The translations under genes and the position numbers were made by a program. The notes under the pieces are model-generated. The model did not search any database and was not told where the DNA came from. It was given only the letters and a program-made list of their open reading frames with translations. Positions 36,060 to 45,643 of a DNA stretch of 64,000 nucleotides are shown here, in pieces. Each line of letters begins with the position of its first letter. The stretch's first letter is position 1. The stretch is from NCBI RefSeq assembly GCF_030551875.1, contig NZ_JAUOZU010000013.1, positions 1 to 64,000 of the forward strand, read 5' to 3'. This stretch comes from Fluviirhizobium alvei (lineage in GTDB: Bacteria > Pseudomonadota > Alphaproteobacteria > Rhizobiales > Rhizobiaceae).

Positions 36060-36326
36060 TCAGTCCCCGAGTTTTTCAGCTTCCGGCTCGTGATGCACCA
36101 GCATCCCGTATAGTTCATCCTTGAGCTGCATCCGCTGTTTGCGGAGATCGATGACAGTCACGTCATCAAGCGGCTCGATATCGGTTTCGGCACGATGAAT
36201 ACGTCCGTTGATATCGTGATACTCATTGTAGAGTCTCGCGAAATGCCCATCCGTGGATTTCAGATGCTGCATCTGCTTCACGAATTCCGGAAATTCAGCG
36301 GCCAGTTCGTGCGGTGTGTTCGACAT
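36060..36326 (-). CDS. YdcH/DUF465-family small protein
   Basis: 88 residues, almost entirely charged helix: EFVKQMQHLKSTDGHFARLYNEYHD then INGRIHRAETDIEPLDD and LRKQRMQLKDELYGML, the DUF465 pattern of short coiled-coil proteins. Function unknown. The ATG follows GGAGAGG by 5 bases. A perfect FNR/FixK-type box is centred 63 bp upstream of the start, which would fit activation under low oxygen. The gene is 83 bp ahead of lpdA. Confidence 0.85.
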   Translation of the reverse strand: MSNTPHELAAEFPEFVKQMQHLKSTDGHFARLYNEYHDINGRIHRAETDIEPLDDVTVIDLRKQRMQLKDELYGMLVHHEPEAEKLGD

Positions 36327-36382
36327 GGTAACCTCTCCTTCGTTACGATGATTTGAGGTTAAACACTCCGCGTCATGCCTCC

Positions 36383-36396
36383 TTGATTCTGATCAA
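36383..36396 (-). promoter_or_regulatory. Perfect FNR/FixK-type box upstream of the YdcH gene
   Basis: TTGATTCTGATCAA matches TTGAT-N4-ATCAA with no mismatch. It lies in the 75-bp gap between the SGNH hydrolase stop and the YdcH-family start. With the box at the usual position of -41.5, transcription would start about 20 bp before the YdcH start codon. Confidence 0.6.
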
Positions 36397-36401
36397 TCCT
36401 T

Positions 36402-37040
36402 TCAAAGACCGAGCATCATTCTGACGATCGGTTCGAGCCCCTTGCCGATGGCACGGGTATTGTCCGCATCGAGATGGATGCCATCGATCGGCGTCGTCCT
36501 TGCGACCGAACCGGCATCGAAAAATCCGCATCCAAGCTCATCGGCAAGATCGGCATAGACCGAGGCCAGCATATGACTGTCCTCGATCCGGCCGGCGAAC
36601 ATCGGCCCGAGGAACGGATGATCGGTTTCCGAGATCGGCGGCGGCGACACGATCAGGATTTCCGGCGTTTCCGTTTCCATCGGCCAGGCATGGTGACGGA
36701 TGATCTCCACCAGCCGCTCGATGCCGCGACCGACAATCACCGCATTGTTGGCGAAGACCGGCTTCAGATCATTGGTGCCGAGCATGATGATCACGAGATC
36801 GATCGGCGCATGGGTCGAAAGCACCGTCGGCAGAATGCGGGCGCCGTTGCGATCGGCCGCACTCATATGATCGTCATAGACCGTCGTGCGGCCATTCAGC
36901 CCTTCGGCAATGACCCGGACCCCATGGCCGAGCGCTTTCTGCAGCACCGATGGCCAGCGGTTCTCATGGGCGTGGCGGGTTCCGTTTTCCGCATCCACGC
37001 CCCACGTCAGGCTATCGCCGTAGCAGAGGATCGTTTTCAT
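36402..37040 (-). CDS. SGNH/GDSL-family hydrolase
   Basis: 212 residues. Block I is ILCYGDSLTWGVD (catalytic Ser in GDS), block III IIMLGTNDLKP (the GTND Asn), and block V DGIHLDADNTRAIG (catalytic Asp and His). No signal peptide, so cytosolic; the family includes arylesterases, lysophospholipases and acyl-CoA thioesterases, and the substrate is unknown. The ATG (37038-37040) shares a base with the stop of the upstream zinc-ribbon gene, so the two are co-translated. Located between pdhC and lpdA, as in relatives. Confidence 0.88.
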   Translation of the reverse strand: MKTILCYGDSLTWGVDAENGTRHAHENRWPSVLQKALGHGVRVIAEGLNGRTTVYDDHMSAADRNGARILPTVLSTHAPIDLVIIMLGTNDLKPVFANNAVIVGRGIERLVEIIRHHAWPMETETPEILIVSPPPISETDHPFLGPMFAGRIEDSHMLASVYADLADELGCGFFDAGSVARTTPIDGIHLDADNTRAIGKGLEPIVRMMLGL

Positions 37041-37591
37041 CAGATTCGGCCCTCGATATAGTGGCATTTCAGCCCTGAAATCTGTTCGAACCGGTGAGCA
37101 AGATCTGGCTTAAGCCGAGGCCAATTCCAGAAAGTCACCTTGTGGCGACCAACTACAAGCGCGTCACTGAAATCCCAATCCGACAGCTTCGTCTCCCTCG
37201 AACAGGCAGGGCACGAAAGCAGATCAATGCCCTCATTGTCAAAACGATCGAGCGCAGCAGAGACTGCCTCGAAGTTCTCGCTCTCAGCATCAATGACAGT
37301 GTTGCAATGCGGGCAGCGACACTCCGCAAGATCGGACGACACTTCCACAATCCGTCCTGAACGAAATGTCACCCCGTTCACATCCAGTTCGCGCCAGCGA
37401 TCGATGTCCTGAGTGTACAGTTTTTCCGCTTGCGACCCCGGCATATGGCCTTCACCTTCAAGACTGTTGTCTCTTGTCTTGTCCAGGATGATCTGTTCGG
37501 CAATCAGGTAAGCAGGAATGCGCCTGAAATCGGCTGACAAATCACCGTTTGCGGGATCGGCAAAGACGTAGGATTGGAAGTTATCGGACAT
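37040..37591 (-). CDS. Hypothetical protein with a four-Cys zinc ribbon
   Basis: 183 residues, soluble. A CRCPHC...CPAC pattern (about residues 90-130) suggests a zinc ribbon of the CPxC type. The first 60 residues are acidic and polar, the C-terminal part holds a hydrophobic stretch HKVTFWNWPRLKPDLAHRFEQISG. I do not recognise the family. The stop and the start of the SGNH gene share one base (TGATG), so the two are translated together. It interrupts the usual pdhC-SGNH-lpdA order, perhaps as a newcomer. Confidence 0.7.
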   Translation of the reverse strand: MSDNFQSYVFADPANGDLSADFRRIPAYLIAEQIILDKTRDNSLEGEGHMPGSQAEKLYTQDIDRWRELDVNGVTFRSGRIVEVSSDLAECRCPHCNTVIDAESENFEAVSAALDRFDNEGIDLLSCPACSRETKLSDWDFSDALVVGRHKVTFWNWPRLKPDLAHRFEQISGLKCHYIEGRI

Positions 37592-37722
37592 GAGCCAACT
37601 CCCACCCGGATCGGGAGCAAACTCCGCTCGACTGATGCGAGATGCCTTTCAGCATTCAAACGTTCCTAATGCCACGTAAGATTGCCACACCGCAGTGAAG
37701 CGACAAATGCTAGGAATGGTCA

Positions 37723-37745
37723 GGAGCAGGGATTACTCCTGCTCC
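37723..37745 (-). terminator. Stem-loop after pdhC
   Basis: GGAGCAGG (37723-37730) and CCTGCTCC (37738-37745) form a perfect 8-bp stem with a 7-nt loop, 10 bp beyond the pdhC stop. No T-tract follows, so it may protect the mRNA end or be a weak terminator. Confidence 0.45.
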
Positions 37746-37754
37746 CTGTCCTGC

Positions 37755-39107
37755 TCACACCAGCATGCCCATCGGGTTCTGGATATGCTTCTGGAACGCG
37801 GCGGCGAGTTCGGCACCGAGGGCGCCGTCGATCACGCGGTGATCGAAGGCGAAGGTAACGGTCATCACGGTCGCGATCTTGATCTCGCCATTCTTGACCA
37901 CCGGCTTTTCGACCCCGGCACCGACCGAGAGAATCGAGGCATGCGGCGGGTTGATGATCGAGGTGAAGTTCGACACACCGAACATGCCAAGGTTTGAAAC
38001 CGCCGTCGTGCCGCCCTGATATTCGTCGGGCTTCAGCTTCTTGTCGCGGGCACGGCGGGCCAGATCCTTCATCTCGTTGGAGATGGTCGAGAGCGTCTTG
38101 GCTTCCGCCTTGCGGATGATCGGGGTGATAAGACCATCCGGGATAGCCACGGCCACGCCGACATCGGAATGCTTGTGCTTGATGCGGGCCGTCGAGGTCC
38201 AGGATGCATTGGCCATCGGCACATCGCGAAGCGCAAGCGCCATCGCCTTGATGATGAAATCGTTGACCGAAAGCTTGTAGGCCGGAACCTCGCCCTTCTC
38301 CGTCTTGATCATCGGCGTTGCGCGGTTGATCTCGGCGCGCAGCTTCATCAGCGCATCGAGTTCGCAATCCATCGACACGAAATAGGACGGCACCGTCTGG
38401 TGGGATTCCGTCAGGCGCGAGGCAATGGTCTTGCGCATGCCGTCATGCGGAATGACCTCGTAAGAGCCTTCCTCGAACAGTTTCAGAACCGCATCGTCGG
38501 ACATAGCCTTGACGGCGGGCGCTGCGGCAGCGGCCGAAGCTACGGATGCCGGTGCGACCGCAACAGGCGCAGCCTTGCTGGTTCCGCTGGCGACAGCCTT
38601 CTCGATATCCGACTTCACGATGCGGCCATGCGGACCGGAGCCCGAAATGGCAGCAATATCGAGGCCGGCTTCCTTGGCCAGCCGGCGCGCCAGCGGCGAG
38701 GAGAACGGACGATTGCCATGGGAAACAGCGGGGGCTGCAGCCGGGGCCGCTGCGGGAGCGGCAACGGGTGCTGCGACCTGTGGGGCAGCTTCCGCCTTCG
38801 GCGCTTCCTTGGCGGCGGCTGCGGGAGCAGCACCGCCTGCAGACGCTGCGGCGGCTGCATCTTCACCCTCGGCGGCCAGAACCGCAATCACGGTATTGAC
38901 CTTGACGCCTTCGGTGCCGGCCGGGACAAGGATTTTCGCGACCGTTCCTTCATCGACGGCTTCGACTTCCATCGTCGCCTTGTCGGTTTCGATCTCGGCA
39001 ATCACATCGCCGGACTTGATCGTGTCGCCTTCCTTCACGAGCCACTTGGAGAGGTTGCCCTCTTCCATCGTGGGCGAAAGGGCCGGCATGGTAATGTTGA
39101 TGGGCAT
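37755..39107 (-). CDS. pdhC: Pyruvate dehydrogenase E2, dihydrolipoyl acetyltransferase
   Basis: 450 residues. N-terminal lipoyl domain (1-80, lipoyl-Lys in ETDKATME), an Ala/Pro-rich linker (about 85-135), peripheral subunit-binding domain ([33 protein letters not shown] split here as its hallmark, about 140-175) and the catalytic domain with [17 protein letters not shown], and the active-site [11 protein letters not shown] near the C-terminus. Transfers acetyl groups from lipoate to CoA. It follows pdhB by 15 bp in the pdhABC operon. Confidence 0.95.
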   Translation of the reverse strand: MPINITMPALSPTMEEGNLSKWLVKEGDTIKSGDVIAEIETDKATMEVEAVDEGTVAKILVPAGTEGVKVNTVIAVLAAEGEDAAAAASAGGAAPAAAAKEAPKAEAAPQVAAPVAAPAAAPAAAPAVSHGNRPFSSPLARRLAKEAGLDIAAISGSGPHGRIVKSDIEKAVASGTSKAAPVAVAPASVASAAAAAPAVKAMSDDAVLKLFEEGSYEVIPHDGMRKTIASRLTESHQTVPSYFVSMDCELDALMKLRAEINRATPMIKTEKGEVPAYKLSVNDFIIKAMALALRDVPMANASWTSTARIKHKHSDVGVAVAIPDGLITPIIRKAEAKTLSTISNEMKDLARRARDKKLKPDEYQGGTTAVSNLGMFGVSNFTSIINPPHASILSVGAGVEKPVVKNGEIKIATVMTVTFAFDHRVIDGALGAELAAAFQKHIQNPMGMLV

Positions 39108-39122
39108 GACCTTGCCTCCCTC

Positions 39123-40496
39123 TTACTTGTAGCAGACGGCTTTGACGGCATCGACGACTTCGCCGACATTCGGCAGAGCCAGCTTTTCGAGATTGGCGGC
39201 ATAGGGCATCGGAACGTCCTTGCCTGCAATCGTCATCACCGGCGCATCGAGATAGTCGAAGGCCTCGCGGCTGACGCGGTTGGCAATGAAATCGCCGACC
39301 GAATTCTGAGGATAGCCCTCTTCCACCGTCACCAGGCGACCGGTCTTCTTCACCGATTCGATGATCGTCGGCAGGTCCATCGGACGAATGGTGCGCAGGT
39401 CGATCAGTTCGACATCAATGCCCATCGCTTCAAGCTCGGCGACGGCCTTGACCGCGTAGGTCATGCCAATGCCGAAGGAGACCATGGTGACATCCTTGCC
39501 CGCACGATGAATGCGCGCCTTGCCGATCGGCAGAACGAAATTGTCGAGCTTCGGAACGTCGAAGGTCTGGCCGTAGAGGATTTCGTTTTCGAGGAACACG
39601 ACCGGGTTCGGATCGCGGATCGCGGCCTTCAGAAGGCCCTTCGCATCGGCTGCCGTATAAGGCATCACGACCTTGAGACCCGGAATATGGCTGTACCAGG
39701 CGGCGTAACATTGCGAATGCTGGGCGGCAACGCGGGCCGCCGCACCGTTCGGACCACGGAACACCATCGGTGCGCCCATCTGGCCGCCCGACATATAGAG
39801 CGTCTTGGCGGCCGAGTTGATGATCTGGTCGATCGCCTGCATCGAGAAATTGAAGGTCATGAATTCGACGATCGGCTTCAGGCCCGCCATGGCGGCACCG
39901 ACGCCGACGCCGGCGAAACCATGTTCGGTGATCGGCGTGTCGATGACGCGCTTGGGGCCGAATTCCTGGAGCAGACCCTGGGTAACCTTGTAGGCGCCCT
40001 GATATTCGGCGACTTCCTCACCCATGACGAACACGTCGGGATCGGCGCGCATTTCCTCGGCCATGGCATCGCGTAGCGCTTCGCGCACCGTCATCTGCAC
40101 CATCTCGGTGCCGGCCGGGATTGCCGGATCAGTGACGGTTTCAGCCTTGGGTGCGGCCGGAACGGGCGCAGCAGCAGCAGCTGGCTCGGCTTTGGTCGGA
40201 GCGTCTTCCACCTTGGCAGCCGCCTTCGGGGCGACGGCATCGGAAGCGCTTTCGCCTTCCTGCAGCAGCACCGCAATCGGCGTGTTGACCTTGACGTTTT
40301 CGGTGCCGGCAGCGACCAGGATCTTCCCGATCGTGCCCTCATCGACCGCTTCCACTTCCATGGTGGCCTTGTCGGTTTCAATCTCGGCGATCACGTCACC
40401 GGACTTGACCGTATCGCCCTCGCCCTTGAGCCATTTCGAAAGCGTGCCTTCTTCCATGGTCGGCGACAGCGCAGGCATCAGGATTTCTATCGGCAT
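39123..40496 (-). CDS. pdhB: Pyruvate dehydrogenase E1 beta subunit with N-terminal lipoyl domain
   Basis: 457 residues. Residues 1-80 are a complete lipoyl domain ([20 protein letters not shown], lipoyl-Lys in ETDKATME), followed by an Ala/Pro linker and the E1-beta transketolase-like domain ([55 protein letters not shown]). The added lipoyl domain on E1-beta is known from Rhizobiales and Zymomonas. ATG at 40496; the longer frame reads upstream into the intergenic region. Operon partner of pdhA and pdhC. Confidence 0.95.
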   Translation of the reverse strand: MPIEILMPALSPTMEEGTLSKWLKGEGDTVKSGDVIAEIETDKATMEVEAVDEGTIGKILVAAGTENVKVNTPIAVLLQEGESASDAVAPKAAAKVEDAPTKAEPAAAAAPVPAAPKAETVTDPAIPAGTEMVQMTVREALRDAMAEEMRADPDVFVMGEEVAEYQGAYKVTQGLLQEFGPKRVIDTPITEHGFAGVGVGAAMAGLKPIVEFMTFNFSMQAIDQIINSAAKTLYMSGGQMGAPMVFRGPNGAAARVAAQHSQCYAAWYSHIPGLKVVMPYTAADAKGLLKAAIRDPNPVVFLENEILYGQTFDVPKLDNFVLPIGKARIHRAGKDVTMVSFGIGMTYAVKAVAELEAMGIDVELIDLRTIRPMDLPTIIESVKKTGRLVTVEEGYPQNSVGDFIANRVSREAFDYLDAPVMTIAGKDVPMPYAANLEKLALPNVGEVVDAVKAVCYK

Positions 40497-40592
40497 TGGT
40501 TCCTCACCCGTATCGTCGGGACCGCCGGGCGATCCCAAATTGGTTGACTGGCTGAGCGGCGCTGGACCGGTCGTCCGCTCCGCATCGAAGCA

Positions 40593-41642
40593 TCACAGAA
40601 GAATATCGGTGTAGAGCTCGGACGCATCCGGCTCGCGATCAGCCTGCGCGAAATCGGCCGAGTCGGCGACGATATCGCGGACATCCTTGTCGATCGCTTT
40701 GAGATCGTCCTCGGTCGCCCACTTCTTTTCCAGAATGCGGGCGCGCACCTGTTCGATCGGATCGTGCTCGGAACGCATCTTCTGCACTTCATCCTTGGAA
40801 CGATACTTGGCCGGGTCGGACATGGAGTGACCGCGATAACGGTAGGTCAGCATTTCCATGATGATCGGGCCCTTGCCGGAGCGGGCATGTTCGGCAGCCT
40901 CATCGGTCGCAGCCTTGACGGCGCGCACGTCCATGCCATCGACTTGGATGCCGGGAATGCCGAAGGAGGCGCCGCGCTGCGAGAAATCGGTCTGGGCCGA
41001 GGCGCGGTTAACCGCCGTACCCATCGCATAGCGGTTGTTTTCGACGATATAGATCACCGGCAGCTTCCAGAGTGCTGCCATGTTGAAGCTCTCGTAGACC
41101 TGGCCCTGGTTGGCGGCACCATCGCCGAAGAAGGCACAGGAGACATTGCCGTTGTTGCGGTAGTGGTTGGCAAAACCAAGCCCGGTTCCGAGCGACACCT
41201 GCGCACCGACGATGCCGTGACCGCCGTAGAAATTCTTCTCCTTGGAGAACATGTGCATGGAGCCGCCCTTGCCCTTCGACAGGCCACCACGACGTCCGGT
41301 CAGCTCGGCCATCACGCCGCGGGCGCTCATACCGCAGGCCAGCATATGGCCGTGATCGCGGTAACCGGTGATCAGCTGATCGCCTTCCTTGAGCGACATC
41401 ATCATTCCGACGATGACAGCTTCCTGACCGATATAAAGGTGACAGAAGCCACCGATGAAGCCCATGCCATAAAGCTGGCCGGCCTTTTCCTCGAATCGGC
41501 GAATGAGAAGCATCTCGCGATAGGCCTTGAGTTCCTCGTCCTTGTCGAACTCGGAAATGGCGCCGGGCTTGAATTCACCCTTCTGCGCCTTGGTGCCTTG
41601 AGATTTGCGTGCAGGAATCGCCGCGGTCTTGCGCGTGGCCAT
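40593..41642 (-). CDS. pdhA: Pyruvate dehydrogenase E1 alpha subunit
   Basis: 349 residues. Thiamine diphosphate-dependent decarboxylase subunit. The basic N-terminal tail (residues 1-30) is followed by LIRRFEEKAGQLYGMGFIGGFCHLYIGQEA, the ThDP motif GDGAANQGQVYESFNMAALW...ENN, and the phosphorylation-loop-like YRYRGHSMSDPAKYRSKDEV. First gene of the pdhABC operon, 96 bp before pdhB. An AT-rich 210-bp leader precedes it (see the inverted repeat at 41765). Confidence 0.95.
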   Translation of the reverse strand: MATRKTAAIPARKSQGTKAQKGEFKPGAISEFDKDEELKAYREMLLIRRFEEKAGQLYGMGFIGGFCHLYIGQEAVIVGMMMSLKEGDQLITGYRDHGHMLACGMSARGVMAELTGRRGGLSKGKGGSMHMFSKEKNFYGGHGIVGAQVSLGTGLGFANHYRNNGNVSCAFFGDGAANQGQVYESFNMAALWKLPVIYIVENNRYAMGTAVNRASAQTDFSQRGASFGIPGIQVDGMDVRAVKAATDEAAEHARSGKGPIIMEMLTYRYRGHSMSDPAKYRSKDEVQKMRSEHDPIEQVRARILEKKWATEDDLKAIDKDVRDIVADSADFAQADREPDASELYTDILL

Positions 41643-41764
41643 CCGATCCTCCCTTCAGGGTTCAAATTTGCACGCAGGATAGGGGATAAAACCGCTGCCA
41701 GCAATGCCATAAATGCATGGCTAACATTACAATTAAGTACCTGTAGAATCTATATTTTCTTTGA

Positions 41765-41785
41765 ATTAACTGAAATTAAGTTAAT
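41765..41785. promoter_or_regulatory. Inverted repeat in the pdhA upstream region
   Basis: ATTAACT (41765-41771) and AGTTAAT (41779-41785) form a perfect inverted repeat with a 7-bp spacer in an AT-rich stretch about 125 bp before the pdhA start. It has the form of an operator for a dimeric regulator. The protein that binds it is unknown. Confidence 0.4.
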
Positions 41786-41852
41786 ATGCTGCGACGCGGC
41801 ACGCAACATGCTGCGGCGCACCCGCTCCGTCAATGAGTCGACCGATTTCGCC

Positions 41853-42161
41853 TCAATGAAAAATGACGATTTCGTCCTCGCGCGAAACGTTCAGCGAATA
41901 ACGCGCCTTCTCGTCCAGCATGTCCTTTTCGAGCGAGCCGTCGCTCATCAGCTTGACCTGACGCTCGAGTTCGGTGCGCACCTTGACGAGACTGGCAAGC
42001 TCCGCCTCGCGCTCGACGCGGCGACGCTCGAATTGTTCGGTCGCTTTCAGGCCGAGGTCGCCATTGAGGGAGTGATAGCCGAAATAGGTGAAGAAGCCCG
42101 CAGCCAGCAACGGCGTCACCAGACGACCATAATGCCGCTTCTTATGTTGTTTGGTCCACAT
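41853..42161 (-). CDS. ftsB: Septum formation initiator, FtsB/DivIC family
   Basis: 102 residues. A basic cytosolic start (MWTKQHKKRHYGRL), one membrane segment (LVTPLLAAGFFTYFGYHSL, about 14-33), a coiled coil (ERRRVEREAELASLVKVRTELERQVKLM) and a C-terminal part with LDEKARYSLNVSREDEIVIF. Periplasmic coiled-coil divisome protein linking FtsL and FtsQ in enterics. Located between eno and pdhA, as usual in alphaproteobacteria. ATG at 42161; a start five codons upstream is less likely. Confidence 0.9.
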   Translation of the reverse strand: MWTKQHKKRHYGRLVTPLLAAGFFTYFGYHSLNGDLGLKATEQFERRRVEREAELASLVKVRTELERQVKLMSDGSLEKDMLDEKARYSLNVSREDEIVIFH

Positions 42162-42258
42162 GAATACGCCTGTCACGCAATACGATTGTGACAGAATGGA
42201 CGAAAAAGCTTAATCGTCCGTTGACCATAAGCCGCTGCGCCGAATGCAGCGCAAAAAG

Positions 42259-42284
42259 AAAAGCCGGCGCGAAGGCCGGCTTTT
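42259..42284 (-). terminator. Terminator of eno
   Basis: On the minus strand AAAAGCCGGC-CTTCGC-GCCGGCTTTT, followed by CTTTTTG: a perfect 10-bp stem with T-run, 23 bp after the eno stop. Confidence 0.88.
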
Positions 42285-42306
42285 CGATTTGGGTCTTGAA
42301 GCAGGA

Positions 42307-43584
<1,278 letters not shown>

Positions 43585-43693
43585 CTAGTCCTTGCCTTGT
43601 TGTCTGGCCCAGCGGCCGGGGGAGATGGTTCCGGCCCTTCCCATAGCCCGTTTCTGCAAAAAAACAATGGCAGCACGGGCAATTCTCGATGAC

Positions 43694-44536
43694 TTACGAT
43701 TTCGCGATCCGGTCGAAGGCCATCAGTTTTTCAAGCAGCGCCGGCATGTCCTCAAGCCGCACCATATTGGGGCCATCGGAGGGCGCATTGTCGGGGTCCT
43801 GATGGGTCTCGACGAAGAGACCGGCAACACCGACCGCCACCGCCGCACGTGCGAGAACCGGCACCATGGAACGATCGCCGCCGGTGGATGCCCCCTGCCC
43901 GCCCGGCTGCTGAACCGAATGCGTGGCATCGAAGACGACCGGCGCGCCCATCGCCGCCATGATCGGCAGCGCCCGCATGTCCGATACCAGCGTATTGTAA
44001 CCGAAAGAAGCGCCGCGCTCACAGAGCAGCACGTTGGGATTGCCGCTGTCATTGAGCTTGCCGAGCACGTTCTTCATGTCCCAGGGGGCCAGGAACTGGC
44101 CTTTCTTGACATTGACGACACGTCCGGTGCGGGCAGCAGCCACGAGAAGATCGGTCTGGCGGCAGAGGAAGGCCGGGATCTGCAGCATATCCACCACCGG
44201 AGCGACCTGCGCGCATTGCTCTTCGGTATGGATGTCGGTGATGACCGGAAAACCATATTCCTTCTTGAGATCGGCGAAGACTTCGAGCGCCTTCTCCAGC
44301 CCGATGCCGCGCTTGCCGGAAAGCGAGGTGCGATTGGCCTTGTCGAAGGAAGATTTGTAGACAAGGCCGATGCCAAGCTTGCCGCAGATTTCGGCCAGTT
44401 GGCCTGCCATCATGAAAGCGTGATCGCGGCTTTCCATCTGGCAGGGGCCGGCAATAAGCGCAAGCGGGGCCGTATTGGAGAAGGTAACGGCTTTGGTGCC
44501 CTCACCGACGGTGACGGTTGAATTGGTCTTGCTCAT
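43694..44536 (-). CDS. kdsA: 3-deoxy-D-manno-octulosonate 8-phosphate synthase
   Basis: 280 residues. Condenses arabinose 5-phosphate with phosphoenolpyruvate to make KDO 8-phosphate for lipopolysaccharide. Motifs: [19 protein letters not shown], the segment [48 protein letters not shown] and [14 protein letters not shown]. The metal-type Asn/Cys near the N-terminus (GPCQ) fits the metal-dependent class, but I cannot be sure. It begins 4 bp behind the VOC gene, so they share a transcript. Confidence 0.95.
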   Translation of the reverse strand: MSKTNSTVTVGEGTKAVTFSNTAPLALIAGPCQMESRDHAFMMAGQLAEICGKLGIGLVYKSSFDKANRTSLSGKRGIGLEKALEVFADLKKEYGFPVITDIHTEEQCAQVAPVVDMLQIPAFLCRQTDLLVAAARTGRVVNVKKGQFLAPWDMKNVLGKLNDSGNPNVLLCERGASFGYNTLVSDMRALPIMAAMGAPVVFDATHSVQQPGGQGASTGGDRSMVPVLARAAVAVGVAGLFVETHQDPDNAPSDGPNMVRLEDMPALLEKLMAFDRIAKS

Positions 44537-44540
44537 GTTC

Positions 44541-45416
44541 CTACTCCACGAATGCGAATGTTGTTGCCTGGCCCGGCCGGTGCGGAACCACGATCATTCC
44601 ATCTCTTGTGTGACAATCGATCTGTCGTTCCTTAAGAAGATCTGTGGTTCGCGCCAGATCCGCCACGGTGAAAACGACCGCCCGGCCGCGTAGCCCGCGC
44701 TCATTGGCCACCATCGGCTCGCCGAAGAGGTCACCGAAGGCTGTCGGCGTCAGAATGGAAATTTCGGCATTGGCGGCTCGGATCACGGCACCATCCGGTG
44801 TACCTATCATGCTTGGCTCGCCGACGATCGCCGACAGATAACCGAAGAAATCATCCGGGCACGGTTCAATCAGGACGATGCCGCGAAGGCCGGTCACGCC
44901 ATTGTCATGCTGCTCCAGCGCCGAACGATCAGCTGCGGGAACGTTGATCCTCTGGCAGGTAAAACCAAAGAACCCGGGCGAACGGAAATCATTGGCAAAC
45001 GCCAGTTTGAAACTCGCAAGCGCTTCGGAACCGTCAGGAAAGCGCATCGGGCGCGAAAAGGTCAGCATATCGCCGGCAACGAGACCCTGGCGCGCGAATT
45101 CGGCATGATCCTGGTCGGCATCGCCAGTCCCCATCGCAACGGCCGAAAGCCCTTCCTCGCTGAACAGGAAACGGTAGGCGTTGTTACGCGCCACAAACTG
45201 GTTGCCCCGTCGCAGCGCATCCATGACGACATTTCGGTCCCAGACAGCGAGAGGCTCGAGATAGGTCCCATCCTTGAAGAAGATACAGGCGTTTTCGGTT
45301 CCGAACGGATGCCTGGCATCAGCCGCGATGTTGAAGCCGATCGCCGACAATCGCAGGCGAGCTTCAGAAAGATTTGTCACGGGTAGAACCAGATGATCGA
45401 TTGGGCGTGCTGGCAA
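44541..45416 (-). CDS. VOC/glyoxalase-like domain protein
   Basis: 291 residues. Two glyoxalase-like halves: [22 protein letters not shown] at the N-terminus, and a second half from about 150 ([28 protein letters not shown]). PF13468-type members act as dioxygenases or isomerases in some cases; the substrate here is unknown. The start appears to be a TTG (45414-45416), with GGAGG seven bases before it. It ends 4 bp before kdsA. Confidence 0.75.
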   Translation of the reverse strand: MPARPIDHLVLPVTNLSEARLRLSAIGFNIAADARHPFGTENACIFFKDGTYLEPLAVWDRNVVMDALRRGNQFVARNNAYRFLFSEEGLSAVAMGTGDADQDHAEFARQGLVAGDMLTFSRPMRFPDGSEALASFKLAFANDFRSPGFFGFTCQRINVPAADRSALEQHDNGVTGLRGIVLIEPCPDDFFGYLSAIVGEPSMIGTPDGAVIRAANAEISILTPTAFGDLFGEPMVANERGLRGRAVVFTVADLARTTDLLKERQIDCHTRDGMIVVPHRPGQATTFAFVE

Positions 45417-45643
45417 GAGCGTCCTCCGGAGCGGGCGACCGTCTTTCGCATGTTTGCCGCATCCTGTTCAAGTGCAGCCATCAAATGCGCCGCATTCGGC
45501 GGCATTTTGGCCGGTTTGATGGAATGGCTTGTCGTGCAAATTGAATGACAGGCCTTGATCCTGCCGAAAATTCCCGGAAAGAGAAGGCCTCTGGCCATTT
45601 GATCCTCATCTGGCATGACGGGAACCATCTGCAAGGCCGCTCC

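Noticed and set aside
38169-40076. Long plus-strand open frame opposite pdhC/pdhB, and similar frames opposite lpdA (34510-36093) and eno (42244-43692)
   Set aside because: Shadow frames of clearly identified genes, with low-complexity products and no ribosome binding site.
41765-41785. CtrA-type TTAA-N7-TTAA site before pdhA
   Set aside because: TTAA words are present, but the spacings are 6 and 11 bp rather than 7, so it is described only as an inverted repeat.
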